A stretch of DNA of 64,000 nt from Lacticaseibacillus paracasei subsp. paracasei (GCF_000829035.1 NZ_AP012541.1:930001-994000); one strand, 5' to 3'; shown: positions 18,316 through 29,296, counted from the stretch's first letter. The notes: generated from the letters alone by a model not told the origin. Numbers and translations: made by a program.

Positions 18316-18446
18316 GATGACGAAATTTTGTTTGGATAATGTAAAAATGCGTTCACTGGGGCCTTTTTCCTGCACGGATTGACACGTGTTCACCTTGTAT
18401 TCGGAATGAATGATGCCCATGTGATTGTTTTATAGGAGGCATGTCG

Positions 18447-20462
18447 ATGATCGAACGAATAGCCGATCGTAAATTTGATCTGGTTTCACCTTACCAACCA
18501 GCTGGTGATCAGCCACAGGCCATTGCCAAGTTGACAAAGGGCTTTGAAGAGGGTAAGAAAGAACAGATCTTGTTGGGTGCAACTGGGACTGGGAAGACCT
18601 TTACGATGAGCAACATCATCGCCAACTTGAACAAGCCGACCTTGATTTTGTCTCACAACAAAACATTGGCCGGGCAGCTTTATGGTGAATTCAAGGAATT
18701 CTTCCCGCATAACGCGGTTGAGTATTTTGTTTCCTACTATGATTATTATCAACCTGAAGCCTATGTCCCGAGTACCGACACGTATATTGAAAAAGACAGT
18801 GCGATTAACGACGAAATTGATAAACTGCGGCACAGCGCCACCAGTGCGTTGTTGGAACGAAATGATGTCATCGTGGTGGCCTCAGTGTCGTCAATCTTTG
18901 GTTTAGGTGATCCGCATGAATACAAGAATCATGTGCTGTCATTGCGAACTGGCATGACGATTGATCGTAATACACTGTTACGCCAACTTGTAGATATTCA
19001 ATTTGATCGAAACGACATTGATTTTCAACGTGGTCGCTTTCGAGTTCGCGGCGATGTCGTTGAAATTTTCCCGGCCAGTCGTGATGACCATGCGATTCGA
19101 GTCGAGTTTTTCGGTGACGAAATTGATCGGATTACCGAAGTCGACGCATTGACCGGCGAAGTCATCGGGACACGTGATCATGTGGCAATTTTCCCGGCAA
19201 CGCATTTCATGACCAGCGATGAACAGATGCAGCGAGCGATTAAGAGCATTGCTGCTGAGTTAGAGGCACAATTGAAAGTCCTGCGCAGTGAAAACAAACT
19301 GTTGGAGGCGCAACGGTTAGAGCAGCGGACGAACTATGATATCGAAATGATGCGGGAAATGGGTTTCACCAGCGGCATTGAAAACTATTCACGCCATATG
19401 GATGGCCGTAAGCCTGGTGAACCACCGTATACACTGCTGGACTTTTTCCCGAAAGACTTCAACATTATGGTGGATGAAAGTCATGTCACCATGCCGCAAA
19501 TTCGCGGGATGTACAATGGCGATCGAGCGCGGAAGCAAATGCTGGTCAACTACGGCTTCCGTTTACCAAGTGCTTTGGACAACCGGCCATTGAAAATCAA
19601 TGAATTTGAACAACATGTCCATCGTATTTTATATGTGAGTGCTACTCCTGGTCCTTATGAACTGGATCGGGTTCCTAAAGACGATATTGCTGAGCAGATC
19701 ATTCGGCCAACCGGGTTGTTGGATCCGAAGATCGAGGTTCGACCGGTCATGGGTCAAATTGATGATCTTGTTGGTGAAATTAACAAACGGGTTGATGCTC
19801 ACGAACGTGTTTTCATCACCACCTTGACCAAGAAAATGGCTGAAGATCTGACTGACTACCTGAAAGACATGGGCATCAAGGTTCGCTACTTGCATAGTGA
19901 CATCAAGACACTTGAACGGACGCAGATTATTCGTGATCTGCGACTTGGCAAGTTTGATGTGCTGATTGGGATTAACCTTTTGCGTGAAGGGATCGATGTC
20001 CCTGAAGTTTCGTTGATTGCAATCTTGGATGCTGACAAGGAAGGCTTTTTGCGTGCCGAACGTTCCTTGATTCAAACCATTGGGCGGGCTTCACGTAACG
20101 AGCATGGCAAAGTCATCATGTATGCTGATAAGGTGACAGATTCCATGAAGGCTGCCATTGATGAAACCCAACGTCGACGGACGATTCAGGAGAAGTTCAA
20201 CGAAGAACATCACATCACGCCAAAGACCATTATCAAACCGATTCGGGCAGCTATTTCCAGCTATGAACAATCAGATGATGATAAAGCCGAGGCCAAGAAG
20301 ACTTTTGCTGAAGTTGATTATGAGGATATGAGCAAGGCTGATAAGAAGGAGTTAGTAGCAAACCTGCGCTCACAAATGCAGGCGGCAGCTAAGAAGCTTG
20401 ATTTCGAGCAGGCAGCGTCATTACGCGACACAATTCTTGAATTGCAGGCTGATATGTCTTAA
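18447..20462 (+). CDS. uvrB: Excinuclease ABC subunit B
   Basis: 671 residues. Damage-verification helicase of nucleotide excision repair, works with UvrA and UvrC. Walker A GATGTGKT lies near residue 43, the beta-hairpin region at [20 protein letters not shown] (about 90-110), the DESH motif (about 336), helicase motifs VI at QTIGRASRN (about 540), and a C-terminal UVR domain (about 630-665) that contacts UvrC. The ATG at 18447 is preferred over 18441, which would be 1 bp from AGGAGG (18434-18439). Followed by uvrA after a 267-bp gap that holds a family B repeat. Confidence 0.98.
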   Translation: MIERIADRKFDLVSPYQPAGDQPQAIAKLTKGFEEGKKEQILLGATGTGKTFTMSNIIANLNKPTLILSHNKTLAGQLYGEFKEFFPHNAVEYFVSYYDYYQPEAYVPSTDTYIEKDSAINDEIDKLRHSATSALLERNDVIVVASVSSIFGLGDPHEYKNHVLSLRTGMTIDRNTLLRQLVDIQFDRNDIDFQRGRFRVRGDVVEIFPASRDDHAIRVEFFGDEIDRITEVDALTGEVIGTRDHVAIFPATHFMTSDEQMQRAIKSIAAELEAQLKVLRSENKLLEAQRLEQRTNYDIEMMREMGFTSGIENYSRHMDGRKPGEPPYTLLDFFPKDFNIMVDESHVTMPQIRGMYNGDRARKQMLVNYGFRLPSALDNRPLKINEFEQHVHRILYVSATPGPYELDRVPKDDIAEQIIRPTGLLDPKIEVRPVMGQIDDLVGEINKRVDAHERVFITTLTKKMAEDLTDYLKDMGIKVRYLHSDIKTLERTQIIRDLRLGKFDVLIGINLLREGIDVPEVSLIAILDADKEGFLRAERSLIQTIGRASRNEHGKVIMYADKVTDSMKAAIDETQRRRTIQEKFNEEHHITPKTIIKPIRAAISSYEQSDDDKAEAKKTFAEVDYEDMSKADKKELVANLRSQMQAAAKKLDFEQAASLRDTILELQADMS

Positions 20463-20519
20463 TCAGATCGCACTTGCACGATGGTACCAAGTCAGCCAAG
20501 ATTGCTTTGAACAGATCCG

Positions 20520-20640
20520 GTGAGCGCGAACCAGCCCGGTTAGAAACCGGAGCATAAGTGGCCTTGAACGTGATGGCCGGTCTTTGGCCATTGCGTTCAA
20601 GGTCCTTATGTGCAGGTTTTTGGGCTGGCGAGCGCGTTAA
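20520..20640 (+). repeat. Intergenic repeat family B, single full copy
   Basis: About 121 bp between uvrB and uvrA. Outer arms GCGCGAACCAGCCCGGTT... and ...GGGCTGGCGAGCGCG pair. The next pair is AGCATAAGTGG/TCCTTATGTGC, and the inner stem CCTTGAACG/CGTTCAAGG pairs perfectly, closed by GATGGCC.../GGCCATTG. The equivalent inner stem in the 17.3-kb copies is CCTCGGACA/TGTCCGAGG: different sequence, same pairing. Confidence 0.85.
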
Positions 20641-20729
20641 GGTGAGCGGTCAGAAGTCGGCGTATAAGCTGTTGTGGCAATGTGATTTTCGCCAATACTG
20701 CTTGCTAAAAATGAGGAGATCTTTTGTGA

Positions 20730-23621
20730 ATGGCAAACGATAAAATTGTGATCCATGGGGCTCGTGCCCACAATTTAAAGAATATTGATGTGACGATACC
20801 CCGCAATAAACTGGTCGTGATGACCGGCCTATCTGGTTCAGGTAAGTCCAGTCTGGCTTTTGATACGCTTTACGCCGAAGGTCAGCGTCGTTACGTGGAA
20901 AGTCTCTCAGCATATGCCAGACAGTTTCTGGGACAGATGGAAAAACCGGATGTCGATTCGATTGACGGCTTAAGTCCGGCGATTTCGATTGATCAGAAAA
21001 CCACTTCAAAAAATCCCCGATCAACTGTGGGAACAGTCACTGAAATCAACGATTACTTGCGCTTGCTGTGGGCACGTGTCGGGCATCCGATTTGTCCAAA
21101 TGATGGTACACCGATTACCAGTCAAAGTGTTGAACAGATGGTGGATCGCGTTTTAGCCTTACCTGATAAGACCCGGATTCAAATTCTGTCACCAGTGGTG
21201 CGTCGCAAGAAAGGCAGTCATAAAAAAGTCTTCGCCAAAATCATGCGTGAAGGTTATGTCCGGATGCGTGTTGATGGTGAAGTTGTTGATGCAACGGCTG
21301 ATTATGAACTGGATAAAAATAAGTCGCATGACATTGATATTGTGATTGACCGAATTGTGGTTAAGCCTGAGGCGCGCAGTCGGCTTTTCGACTCATTTGA
21401 AGCAGCTCTGCGGTTGTCAGAAGGGTATGCCAACGTGGACGTGATTGGCGGTGAACCACTGCGCTTTTCCGAACATTTTGCCTGCCCGATTTGTGGCTTT
21501 ACGATTGGCGAAATGGAACCACGACTATTTTCATTCAACGCTCCTTTTGGCGCTTGCCCAGAATGTGACGGGTTGGGTGTTAAGCTGACAGTTGACATGG
21601 ATTTGGTGCTGCCAGAACCGAGTATGACTTTGGCAGAAGGGGCAATCGCGCCATGGAATCCAATCAGTTCCCAGTACTATCCGGAACTGCTGGCTCAGGC
21701 GGCGAAAACCTTCAAAGTACGAATGGACGTACCCTTTAACAAGCTGACCCACCGTGAGCGGAATGTGGTGCTTAATGGGAGCGACGGCAAGTTATTCCAT
21801 TTTCATTATGAAAATGACTTTGGCGGTGTACGCGATGTTGATGTGCCTTTTGAAGGGGTGCTGAATAACATTTCCCGCCGATATGCAGAAACGAATAGTG
21901 ATTTTACTCGCCAGCAGATGCGCAGTTATATGACAGCATTGCCGTGCCCGGTTTGTCACGGCAAACGGCTGAATCGGCAGGCTTTGGCTGTTAAAATTGA
22001 AGGTCGCGATATTGCAGAAGTTTCTGATCTTGCCATCAAGGATGCCCTACCATTTTTCAAAACCGTGCATCTTAGTGAAGCCGAAAGCGTCATTGCCCAA
22101 CCAATCGTGAAAGAAGTCGTTGACCGCTTGACATTCTTGGTCAACGTTGGTCTTGGTTATCTCACATTGAGTCGTAGTGCTGGTACACTATCCGGCGGCG
22201 AGGCTCAGCGAATTCGCCTAGCTACCCAAATCGGTTCGAATCTGAGCGGCGTCATGTATGTGCTTGATGAACCATCTATCGGCTTGCATCAACGCGACAA
22301 CGATCGCCTGATTGCCTCCTTGAAAAAAATGCGCGATCTTGGCAACACGTTGATTGTGGTCGAACATGATGAAGATACGATGCGCGCCGCCGATTATCTG
22401 ATTGATGTCGGACCGGGGGCTGGCGAACACGGTGGCCGCATCATGGCATCCGGTACCCCTAAACAAGTTGCACGTGTGCGCAAATCAATCACTGGCCAAT
22501 ATTTATCAGGGCGCAAGTTTATTCCGGTACCACTAAAACGGCGACAAGGTAGTGGCAAAGTGATTCGTTTGGAAGGCGCCACTGACCACAACTTAAAAAA
22601 CATCGACGTTGATTTTCCATTAGGTAAATTCATCGTGGTTTCTGGTGTTTCTGGGTCAGGTAAATCTACTTTGGTTAACTCGATTCTTCGGCGTGCATTG
22701 GCTCAAAAGTTAAATCATAATTCTGAGAAACCGGGTCCATACAAAAAGATTCTTGGCTATAAAAATATTGAAAAGCTGATCAATATTGACCAAAGTCCAA
22801 TTGGCCGCACACCGCGGAGCAATCCGGCTACCTATACGAGTGTTTTCGATGACATCCGCGGGCTATTTGCCGAAACCAACGAAGCTAAATTACGTGGTTA
22901 CAAAAAAGGCCGCTTTAGTTTCAACATTAAGGGTGGTCGCTGTGAGAACTGTAAAGGCGACGGGATCATCAAGATTGAAATGAACTTTTTACCTGATGTT
23001 TACGTGCCTTGCGAAGTTTGCCATGGCAAACGGTATAACTCTGAAACCCTCGAAGTAACGTATAAGGGCAAGAATATTGCTGAAGTGATTGATATGACTG
23101 TCGAAGAAGCCACTGACTTCTTCAAGAATATTCCAAAGATTCGGCGCAAGTTGCAAACCATCGTGGATGTTGGCCTTGGTTACGTTAAGCTGGGACAAAG
23201 CGCTACCACCTTGTCTGGTGGCGAGGCTCAACGGATGAAGCTTGCAAGCGAACTGCAGAAGCTTTCAACCGGCAAGAATTTTTATATTCTTGACGAACCC
23301 ACCACTGGTCTGCATACGGATGATATCAAGCGGCTGCTGGAAGTGTTGGAACGGCTAGTCGATGAAGGCAATACCGTACTGGTTATCGAGCATAATCTAG
23401 ATGTCGTCAAAACAGCTGACTGGGTCATTGATCTTGGCCCTGAAGGCGGAGACGGCGGCGGTCAGATCATCGCCACCGGCACACCTGAACAGGTGGCCAA
23501 TGTGGCCGATAGTTATACTGGCCAATACTTGAAACCAATCCTCGTTCGCGACACTCAACGGACTAAGGAAGCTGCGCAAACATCAACTAAGAATGAAGCG
23601 CAGGCAGTAAGCAAGAAGTAG
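20730..23621 (+). CDS. uvrA: Excinuclease ABC subunit A
   Basis: 963 residues. DNA-damage recognition ATPase of nucleotide excision repair. Two ABC ATPase modules have Walker A motifs [10 protein letters not shown] (about 32) and [10 protein letters not shown] (about 645). Zinc-finger cysteines appear in CPICGF...CPECDG (about 250-283) and CENCKGDG...CEVCHG (about 740-770). Signatures [12 protein letters not shown] and [12 protein letters not shown] are present. GAGGAG at 20713-20718 precedes the ATG. Ends with a K/A/Q/T-rich tail typical of lactobacillar UvrA. The uvrB-uvrA order is conserved in Firmicutes. Confidence 0.98.
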   Translation: MANDKIVIHGARAHNLKNIDVTIPRNKLVVMTGLSGSGKSSLAFDTLYAEGQRRYVESLSAYARQFLGQMEKPDVDSIDGLSPAISIDQKTTSKNPRSTVGTVTEINDYLRLLWARVGHPICPNDGTPITSQSVEQMVDRVLALPDKTRIQILSPVVRRKKGSHKKVFAKIMREGYVRMRVDGEVVDATADYELDKNKSHDIDIVIDRIVVKPEARSRLFDSFEAALRLSEGYANVDVIGGEPLRFSEHFACPICGFTIGEMEPRLFSFNAPFGACPECDGLGVKLTVDMDLVLPEPSMTLAEGAIAPWNPISSQYYPELLAQAAKTFKVRMDVPFNKLTHRERNVVLNGSDGKLFHFHYENDFGGVRDVDVPFEGVLNNISRRYAETNSDFTRQQMRSYMTALPCPVCHGKRLNRQALAVKIEGRDIAEVSDLAIKDALPFFKTVHLSEAESVIAQPIVKEVVDRLTFLVNVGLGYLTLSRSAGTLSGGEAQRIRLATQIGSNLSGVMYVLDEPSIGLHQRDNDRLIASLKKMRDLGNTLIVVEHDEDTMRAADYLIDVGPGAGEHGGRIMASGTPKQVARVRKSITGQYLSGRKFIPVPLKRRQGSGKVIRLEGATDHNLKNIDVDFPLGKFIVVSGVSGSGKSTLVNSILRRALAQKLNHNSEKPGPYKKILGYKNIEKLINIDQSPIGRTPRSNPATYTSVFDDIRGLFAETNEAKLRGYKKGRFSFNIKGGRCENCKGDGIIKIEMNFLPDVYVPCEVCHGKRYNSETLEVTYKGKNIAEVIDMTVEEATDFFKNIPKIRRKLQTIVDVGLGYVKLGQSATTLSGGEAQRMKLASELQKLSTGKNFYILDEPTTGLHTDDIKRLLEVLERLVDEGNTVLVIEHNLDVVKTADWVIDLGPEGGDGGGQIIATGTPEQVANVADSYTGQYLKPILVRDTQRTKEAAQTSTKNEAQAVSKK

Positions 23622-23664
23622 ATTGACTGACCAGGTTGGACCATCATTCACGGCGGTTAATAAG

Positions 23665-23700
23665 GGCAAACAATGACACCAAAAATTGTTTGCCTTTTTG
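23665..23700 (+). terminator. Terminator after uvrA
   Basis: GGCAAACAAT (23665-23674) pairs perfectly with ATTGTTTGCC (23685-23694) and is followed by TTTTT. Confidence 0.9.
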
Positions 23701-23734
23701 ATATGGGAAATTTATTAGAATTTTCGAGACACTA

Positions 23735-23889
23735 GTACCAAGGCGGAGCAATCGTAGACCGGATGGGGATCAGCAGTACAAAAAGCACGGCGACCGCGTT
23801 TTGTTACTGATGTTGTTAGGCGACTTCGAGACCGCGAGCTTTGCGGGCTTGGAGCGTTGTCTCCGGTCTAGCAACGCGTCGCCAGCCCA
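23735..23889 (+). repeat. Intergenic repeat family A, copy 3 (right end lost)
   Basis: Starts GTACCAAGGCGGAGCAATC with a GATGGGG block, then the conserved GATGTTGTTAGGCGACTTCGAG centre and its partner. Ends at GCGTCGCCAGCCC, where it runs into AGAAACC rather than the GATGGGG complement, so its right terminus is missing or replaced by family B-like sequence. It separates uvrA and the DUF308 gene. Confidence 0.8.
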
Positions 23890-23972
23890 GAAACCGACTT
23901 GTTTCACACTCTGATTTGCTCATTCTCGTGCTTAATATTATGATGAATAGGATTAAGAAAGTAGGGAAATAG

Positions 23973-24512
23973 ATGTTAAATCGAAAAAGTTTTGGTTTTG
24001 ACTGGGGGCAGTTTATCACTGGTATCCTGTTCCTGATCGCCGCATTTGTCGTCATGCGCTATCCGCTGGCAACATTGAAAACGGTGACCTTTATCTTTGC
24101 TGTTGTTGCCATTATTCGTGGGATTGCGATTTTAGCAGGGTATTCAACGCTTCGCCAGCTCACTGGTAAACTAGCTTGGGTATCGCTCTTGATGGGGATT
24201 TTTGACCTTGTTATTGGTGTCATTTTCCTGGTCAACAGTAATTTTGGTGTTGCAACGATTACCATGATGTTTGCAATCTGGTTCTTAGTTGATTCAGTTG
24301 GTTCACTATTCAACGTGGGCCATTTGCGGATTGCAGGTACTGGCTGGTTTGTCCTTTACCTCGTTTTGGATATTCTGGCAGTGATTGTGTCTTTGATGCT
24401 GTTCATGCAGCCAGTGGTTGCGGCCATCACGTTGGTCACATTATTGTCGATGTTTTTCGTCCTATTCGGCATCGAATGTATTGTCCTTGCCTTTGCACGA
24501 CGCAATATTTAA
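23973..24512 (+). CDS. DUF308/HdeD-like membrane protein
   Basis: 179 residues with six regularly spaced hydrophobic segments, the arrangement of the HdeD/DUF308 family. In E. coli HdeD is acid-stress associated, but the molecular function of lactobacillar members is not established. The ribosome site upstream (TAGGGAAA) is weak. Monocistronic: a repeat copy precedes and a terminator follows. Confidence 0.8.
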   Translation: MLNRKSFGFDWGQFITGILFLIAAFVVMRYPLATLKTVTFIFAVVAIIRGIAILAGYSTLRQLTGKLAWVSLLMGIFDLVIGVIFLVNSNFGVATITMMFAIWFLVDSVGSLFNVGHLRIAGTGWFVLYLVLDILAVIVSLMLFMQPVVAAITLVTLLSMFFVLFGIECIVLAFARRNI

Positions 24513-24530
24513 TGAACATCGCTTTTATTT

Positions 24531-24573
24531 AACCTGATGCAGCTGATTCATTGCGCTGCATCAGGTTTTTTAA
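24531..24573 (+). terminator. Terminator after the DUF308 gene
   Basis: AACCTGATGCAGC (24531-24543) pairs perfectly with GCTGCATCAGGTT (24555-24567), followed by TTTTTT. Confidence 0.92.
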
Positions 24574-24674
24574 TAACAACGCTTGATGATGCGGTGAAAA
24601 GAAACCGGGGATCGATAGGAATGACACGCCCGGCATGTTATACTTGAATAAATATGATCAAAAAGGAGCCTTTT

Positions 24675-25562
24675 ATGACTGAAAGTTTGGATCTTGTCAT
24701 TATCACCGGTATGTCCGGTGCCGGTAAAACCGTTGCCATGCAGGCATTCGAAGACCTGGGATATTTTTGCGTCGATAATATGCCTCCAGCTTTGTTGCCG
24801 AAGTTTTGGGAATTGGTAAAAGAATCCGGAAAGATCACGAAGGTCGCGCTTGTTGTCGATCTGCGCAGTCGTGCTTTTTACGATCAGATTATCGATATGC
24901 TCGCTAATTTGGACAACAATGCCTATGTTCATTCTCGCATCTTATTCTTGGATGCAACTGATGAAGAGCTGGTTTCTCGGTACAAGGAAACCCGTCGCTC
25001 TCATCCGTTGGCCATGGAAGGCCGATTGATGGACGGCATTAAAAAAGAACGTGCATTACTCACAGAATTACGCAATCGCGCGCAGGTTGTGATTGATACC
25101 ACGACCTTAAGTCCACGTCAGTTACGGGAAAAGATTTTCCTTAACTTTAAGGAAAGCGGTAGTCAACCAGCATTTCATATTGAAGTCATGTCATTCGGGT
25201 TTAAATACGGATTACCAATAGACGCTGATATTGTCATGGATGTCCGTTTCCTGCCTAATCCTTTTTACATTAAGGATTATCGGCCCAAGACTGGGCTTGA
25301 TCCGGAAGTTTACAATTACGTGATGGATAATGAAGATGCCGAAAGTTTCTATAACAAGTTTTATGATCTATTGTCTGAAATCATGCCAAAGTACAAGGCA
25401 GAAGGCAAAACCAGCGTAACGATTGCGATTGGCTGCACAGGCGGCCAGCATCGGAGTGTGGCTTTTGCCGAGCGGATTGGTAAGGCGTTTTCAGATGCAT
25501 ATGCCGTTGATATCACGCATCGAGACATTAAGAAGCATAAGGAGACGGTGAATCGCTCATGA
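24675..25562 (+). CDS. rapZ: RNase adapter protein / nucleotide-binding RapZ
   Basis: 295 residues. P-loop protein: [10 protein letters not shown] at about residues 13-22, second nucleotide region VDLRSRAF, C-terminal conserved [11 protein letters not shown] (about 260) with the following HRD-like motif. In E. coli RapZ directs RNase E to the GlmZ sRNA. In Bacillus the orthologue YvcJ binds and hydrolyses GTP and affects competence. ATG at 24675 has AAGGAG 6 bp upstream; an in-frame ATG at 24654 does not. The next gene overlaps as ATGA. The rapZ-glmR-whiA cluster is conserved across Firmicutes. Confidence 0.95.
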   Translation: MTESLDLVIITGMSGAGKTVAMQAFEDLGYFCVDNMPPALLPKFWELVKESGKITKVALVVDLRSRAFYDQIIDMLANLDNNAYVHSRILFLDATDEELVSRYKETRRSHPLAMEGRLMDGIKKERALLTELRNRAQVVIDTTTLSPRQLREKIFLNFKESGSQPAFHIEVMSFGFKYGLPIDADIVMDVRFLPNPFYIKDYRPKTGLDPEVYNYVMDNEDAESFYNKFYDLLSEIMPKYKAEGKTSVTIAIGCTGGQHRSVAFAERIGKAFSDAYAVDITHRDIKKHKETVNRS

Positions 25563-26587
25563 GTCGTGAAACTAAATTTATTCGGGTCATCCGCGGTCGG
25601 CGTCCAAAGGTGGTTGTCATTGGCGGTGGAACAGGCTTGCCGGTCATTCTGCATAGTTTGCATGAGCAAGATGCAGATGTGACTGCAATTGTGACTGTTG
25701 CCGATGACGGCGGTTCATCAGGGACAATCCGCAACTATATCAACGTAGTGCCGCCTGGTGATATTCGCAATGTGCTAGTGGCTTTATCGGAGTTGCCGAG
25801 TTTGTATTTGGATATTTTTCAATATCGGTTCAATACAACTGATGCTTTTTTCGCTGGGCATGCGATTGGCAATCTGATTATTGCCGCGCTGTCTGAAATG
25901 AAAGGCGGCATTTTCCCAGCGGTTCAGCAACTAAGCGAAATGATGCAAGTTGATGGTCACGTTTATCCGGCCAGCAACACGCCGTTAACCTTAAATGCTG
26001 AATTCACCGATGGTACAAAGCTGTCTGGTGAAGCTGAGATTACAGCGGCTGGGAAAAACATCAAGCATATTTCGGTTTCAGAAACAGATCCTGCCAATGG
26101 CAAACCAGAGGCGGTCAAAGAAGTTATCGATGCGATTATGGACGCTGATGTTGTTGTTTTAGGCCCAGGCAGTCTTTTCACTAGCATTTTGCCTAACTTG
26201 ATGATTGAAAATCTGGGGGATGCGGTGAAGAAGACGCAAGCCGAAGTGATTTACATTGTCAATATCATGACCCAAAAAGGCGAAACCCAGCATTTTACCG
26301 ATGCCGATCATGTCCGGGTTCTGAATGAACAAATGGGCGAGAACTTTGTGGATACGGTTTTGGTTAATATTGAACCAGTCCCCGATAATTATCTGGATCA
26401 TCAAAAGTACAACGAAATTCTCACGCCGGTTAAGCATAACTATCAAGGCTTGCGAGACATGGGCTGCCGCGTGATTTCCGAAGACTTTTTAAAGTTGCGC
26501 GATCATGGTGTCTTTCATGATGGTGATAAAGTCGCCAAGGAGATTTTAAACTTGGCTTTTCAGGTCAGCGGCAAAACCCGGAGGTGA
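25559..26587 (+). CDS. glmR: GlmR/YvcK (CofD-like) cell-envelope regulator
   Basis: 342 residues. CofD/UPF0052 fold with the N-terminal [11 protein letters not shown] (about residues 22-32), [13 protein letters not shown] (about 48-60), and conserved PPGDIRN and AGHAIGNL. In Bacillus this protein binds UDP-GlcNAc and helps channel carbon to peptidoglycan precursors on gluconeogenic carbon sources. Starts by ATGA overlap with rapZ, and whiA follows after 4 bp, so the three genes form one operon. Confidence 0.95.
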   Translation: MSRETKFIRVIRGRRPKVVVIGGGTGLPVILHSLHEQDADVTAIVTVADDGGSSGTIRNYINVVPPGDIRNVLVALSELPSLYLDIFQYRFNTTDAFFAGHAIGNLIIAALSEMKGGIFPAVQQLSEMMQVDGHVYPASNTPLTLNAEFTDGTKLSGEAEITAAGKNIKHISVSETDPANGKPEAVKEVIDAIMDADVVVLGPGSLFTSILPNLMIENLGDAVKKTQAEVIYIVNIMTQKGETQHFTDADHVRVLNEQMGENFVDTVLVNIEPVPDNYLDHQKYNEILTPVKHNYQGLRDMGCRVISEDFLKLRDHGVFHDGDKVAKEILNLAFQVSGKTRR

Positions 26588-26591
26588 GGGT

Positions 26592-27539
26592 ATGGCAAGT
26601 TTTGCCAGTCTGGTGAAAAAAGAACTGACACAGCTCGAGGTACATCCAGAACATGCTAAGGCTGAACTGTCTGCTTTGATTCGTATGAACGGCAGCCTGA
26701 CACTGATGGCTCATCGTTTTGTGTTAAATATTCAAACCGAAAATCCGGCTATTGCACGTCGGATTTATAGCTTGATTCGCCAAGTCTATCATCACGAAGC
26801 TAATCTGGTTGTTCACCGTAAGATGAAGCTCAAGAAGAATTATCAATACATTGTGCGGCTAACAGAAGGCGTCAATGACATCTTGTCGGATCTATCAATT
26901 TTAGATCCGGATACCATGGCGATTTCAACAACCGTTCCAGCTTCGGTGTTGAAGGAACCGCAGCGGATGCGTTCTTATTTACGCGGTGCCTTTTTGGCCA
27001 GTGGTTCAGTGAATAACCCGGAAACCTCGCGTTATCATCTGGAAATCTATTCTTTATACGATAATCACAATGCTGGTATTTTGAAAATGATGAATCATTT
27101 TAATCTGAACGCTCGCACCGTAGAACGGCGAAGCGGCTACATTGTTTATCTCAAGGAAGCAGAAAAGATTGCCGATTTCTTGCAGGTTATTGGGGCCACG
27201 AATGCCATGCTGAAGTTTGAAGATGTTCGGATCATGCGGGATATGCGGAATTCAGTGAATCGATTAGTTAACTGTGAAAATGCGAATATGAATAAAACGA
27301 TTGACGCTGCACAGAAGCAGATTGAGAATATTAACTATTTAAAGAACCATGTTGGGCTAGATAACTTACCGGCCAAATTGCGGGAAATTGCAGTTTTACG
27401 TTTAGCACATCCTGACGTCTCGCTTCAAGAGCTTGGAGCGATGATGCCGAGCGGCCAAATTTCAAAGTCTGGGGTCAATCACCGGTTGCGGAAATTGAAT
27501 CAGATTGCTGAAGGGTATCAACAACCAGAAGAAGCTTGA
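26592..27539 (+). CDS. whiA: DNA-binding protein WhiA
   Basis: 315 residues. N-terminal degenerate LAGLIDADG-like halves (about residues 1-200, including [13 protein letters not shown]) and a C-terminal helix-turn-helix (about 255-305, [17 protein letters not shown]...[12 protein letters not shown]). In Streptomyces it triggers sporulation. In Bacillus it is a chromosome-bound protein affecting division and segregation. GGAGGTGAGGG lies immediately upstream. Confidence 0.95.
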   Translation: MASFASLVKKELTQLEVHPEHAKAELSALIRMNGSLTLMAHRFVLNIQTENPAIARRIYSLIRQVYHHEANLVVHRKMKLKKNYQYIVRLTEGVNDILSDLSILDPDTMAISTTVPASVLKEPQRMRSYLRGAFLASGSVNNPETSRYHLEIYSLYDNHNAGILKMMNHFNLNARTVERRSGYIVYLKEAEKIADFLQVIGATNAMLKFEDVRIMRDMRNSVNRLVNCENANMNKTIDAAQKQIENINYLKNHVGLDNLPAKLREIAVLRLAHPDVSLQELGAMMPSGQISKSGVNHRLRKLNQIAEGYQQPEEA

Positions 27540-27924
27540 GCACTAATGCGAAGTGGGTTGCGTTCATCATAATCGGGTGTTGACAATCAACAAATCAATC
27601 CCTTTGTTTCCTCAAGCTAATCGTGTACAATGTAACCGACATCAAGTTATTTTTTTGCTGAAGATTGACTGTTTTGGACGCATGTCGATGTCTTTTAGCT
27701 TGGATGTATCCCTTTGGCGACGACTTGTTTGAAGGAGCCGTGATGATCTTGGCAACCAGAGAGAAGCGCCATTGCTTTTTTGAGATGACTGTCTTGAAGC
27801 AATGACGTGAGCCCCGTCGGTGTTGATGGTGGCTAATAATTGATAGATGAGCGCATTTTTCACAGTGTGGACGGCTTTTGCGAGCTGTTCGCGCGTTTAG
27901 AGGTAAGTTTTAGGAGGAAGCAGC
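27540..27924. other. Unassigned gap between whiA and the MarR gene
   Basis: A promoter-like pair TTGTTT (27604-27609) and TACAAT (27626-27631), spacer 16, points rightward. Past it, an uninterrupted minus-strand reading (about 27730-27905) gives REQLAKAVHTVKNAL followed by less plausible sequence. This could be the remnant of a decayed gene, but I do not recognise it and see no start with a ribosome site. Confidence 0.35.
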
Positions 27925-28380
27925 ATGGTTAAACCGATTACTTTGAACGAACAGCTTTGTTTTGCGATTTACAAAGCACAAAAACAATACAATCATTTCT
28001 ATTCACAAGCGCTAGCCCCGTTCAAGTTAACCTATCCGCAGTACATCACGTTATTGTCGCTATATGAACATGGCACAATGTCGGTTAAGCAAGTCGGACA
28101 AACACTTGAACTGGATAGCGGTACCTTGACGCCGTTAATGAAACGGCTTGAAAAAGATGGTTGGATCAGTCGCAAGCGTTCCACTGAAGACGAGCGGCGA
28201 GTTGACGTCAGCCTGACCCAAAAGGCGCTGGACGCCCGTGATCAGATTTTTGAACACGTTGGCTCCTGCATGGAATTAATGAACCTTCCTAAGCCTGAGT
28301 ATGATCATATTAAGTCAGAAGTCAGTCGGGTTGATGAGCATTTAAGTGCCATTCCCGACGGCGCTTTTCCCGAAGCTTAA
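27925..28380 (+). CDS. MarR-family regulator, OhrR-like
   Basis: 151 residues. Winged-helix regulator with the N-terminal NEQLCFAIYKA, whose cysteine (Cys12) matches the peroxide-sensing Cys of OhrR, and a wing region RSTEDERRVDVSLT. OhrR represses the organic hydroperoxide reductase gene ohr until its Cys is oxidised. No ohr gene is adjacent here, so the target would be elsewhere and the OhrR role is tentative. AGGAGG precedes the ATG. Confidence 0.85.
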   Translation: MVKPITLNEQLCFAIYKAQKQYNHFYSQALAPFKLTYPQYITLLSLYEHGTMSVKQVGQTLELDSGTLTPLMKRLEKDGWISRKRSTEDERRVDVSLTQKALDARDQIFEHVGSCMELMNLPKPEYDHIKSEVSRVDEHLSAIPDGAFPEA

Positions 28381-28388
28381 CATCAAAA

Positions 28389-28430
28389 AATAAGGTCAAA
28401 GATTTTTATCTAAATCTTTGACCTTATTTG
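28389..28430 (+). terminator. Terminator after the MarR gene
   Basis: AATAAGGTCAAAGATTT pairs perfectly with AAATCTTTGACCTTATT around a short loop. The right arm overlaps the CtsR box of clpP, so the hairpin and operator share bases. Confidence 0.8.
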
Positions 28431-28433
28431 ACT
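28417..28433 (-). promoter_or_regulatory. CtsR operator of clpP
   Basis: Read on the minus strand, AGTCAAATAAGGTCAAA matches the CtsR direct-repeat consensus (RGTCAAA NAN RGTCAAA) at every defined position. It lies 64-80 bp upstream of the clpP ATG, and its plus-strand TTGACT (28428-28433) may be the -35. CtsR represses class III heat-shock genes. Confidence 0.85.
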
Positions 28434-28496
28434 TTAGTTGTATACTTAGCACTGTACTTTTAAGAGTGCTAATAACGATTATCAGGAGGTTAGGAC

Positions 28497-29087
28497 ATGC
28501 TAGTACCTACCGTCGTTGAACAAACTAGTCGTGGCGAACGTGCTTACGACATTTACTCACGTCTATTAAAAGACCGAATCATTATGTTATCCGGTGAAGT
28601 CAATGATCAAATGGCCAATTCTGTCATCGCGCAACTGCTTTTCTTGGACGCGCAAGACTCTGAAAAGGATATCTATCTCTACATCAACAGTCCTGGTGGT
28701 GTTATCACCAGTGGGTTGGCGATGCTGGATACGATGAACTTCATCAAGTCAGATGTGCAGACTATCGCCATCGGGATGGCTGCCTCAATGGCGTCCGTTT
28801 TGCTGGCTGGTGGGACGAAGGGGAAGCGGTTCGCATTGCCGAACTCAACCATCCTGATCCATCAACCTTCAGGCGGTGCCCAAGGTCAGCAGACCGAAAT
28901 TGAAATCGCTGCTGAAGAAATCTTGAAGACACGTCGCAAGATGAACCAAATTTTGGCTGACGCAACTGGGCAAACGATTGAGCAAATCAAGAAGGACACC
29001 GAGCGTGATCATTATATGAGCGCTCAGGAAGCCAAGGATTACGGCTTAATCGATGATATCTTGGTCAACAAAAATACGCAAAAATAA
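28497..29087 (+). CDS. clpP: ATP-dependent Clp protease proteolytic subunit
   Basis: 196 residues. Self-compartmentalised serine protease that forms a tetradecamer and degrades substrates delivered by ClpX/ClpC/ClpE. Catalytic Ser in GMAASMAS (about residue 98), His in ILIHQPSGG (about 123), Asp at about 172. AGGAGG at 28484-28489. Monocistronic, under the CtsR box, with a strong terminator just after. Confidence 0.98.
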   Translation: MLVPTVVEQTSRGERAYDIYSRLLKDRIIMLSGEVNDQMANSVIAQLLFLDAQDSEKDIYLYINSPGGVITSGLAMLDTMNFIKSDVQTIAIGMAASMASVLLAGGTKGKRFALPNSTILIHQPSGGAQGQQTEIEIAAEEILKTRRKMNQILADATGQTIEQIKKDTERDHYMSAQEAKDYGLIDDILVNKNTQK

Positions 29088-29101
29088 GCTGTAAAAAGAA
29101 A

Positions 29102-29134
29102 AGCGCGTTGCCGTATCGTGGCAACGCGCTTTTG
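29102..29134 (+). terminator. Terminator after clpP
   Basis: AGCGCGTTGCC (29102-29112) pairs perfectly with GGCAACGCGCT (29120-29130), then TTTTG. Confidence 0.92.
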
Positions 29135-29190
29135 TTTCCCCGAAAAGACTTGCAAAGCGAGGGCATATTGAGTAATATAATTAGGTACTT

Positions 29191-29262
29191 GCGCGGTTAG
29201 TGTAATGGATCGCACGTGAGATTCCGGTTCTCGAAATCCGGGTTCGACTCCCGGGCTGCGCA
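29191..29262 (+). tRNA. tRNA-Arg (anticodon CCG)
   Basis: Full cloverleaf: acceptor GCGCGGT/GCTGCGC with two wobble pairs, D arm 29200-29215, anticodon stem TGAGA/TCTCG, seven-base loop TTCCGGT with anticodon CCG at 29224-29226 (reads CGG), T arm CCGGG-TTCGACT-CCCGG, discriminator A at 29262. CCA is not encoded. TATAAT at 29176-29181 is a likely -10. The matching antisense reading (SPGVEPGF...) is the usual false protein seen over tRNA genes. Confidence 0.95.
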
Positions 29263-29296
29263 GAAACCCGGTTAAATGGGAAAAGGTAGGACAGCA

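Noticed and set aside
20558..20743. Open frame between uvrB and uvrA
   Set aside because: Translation of a family B repeat.
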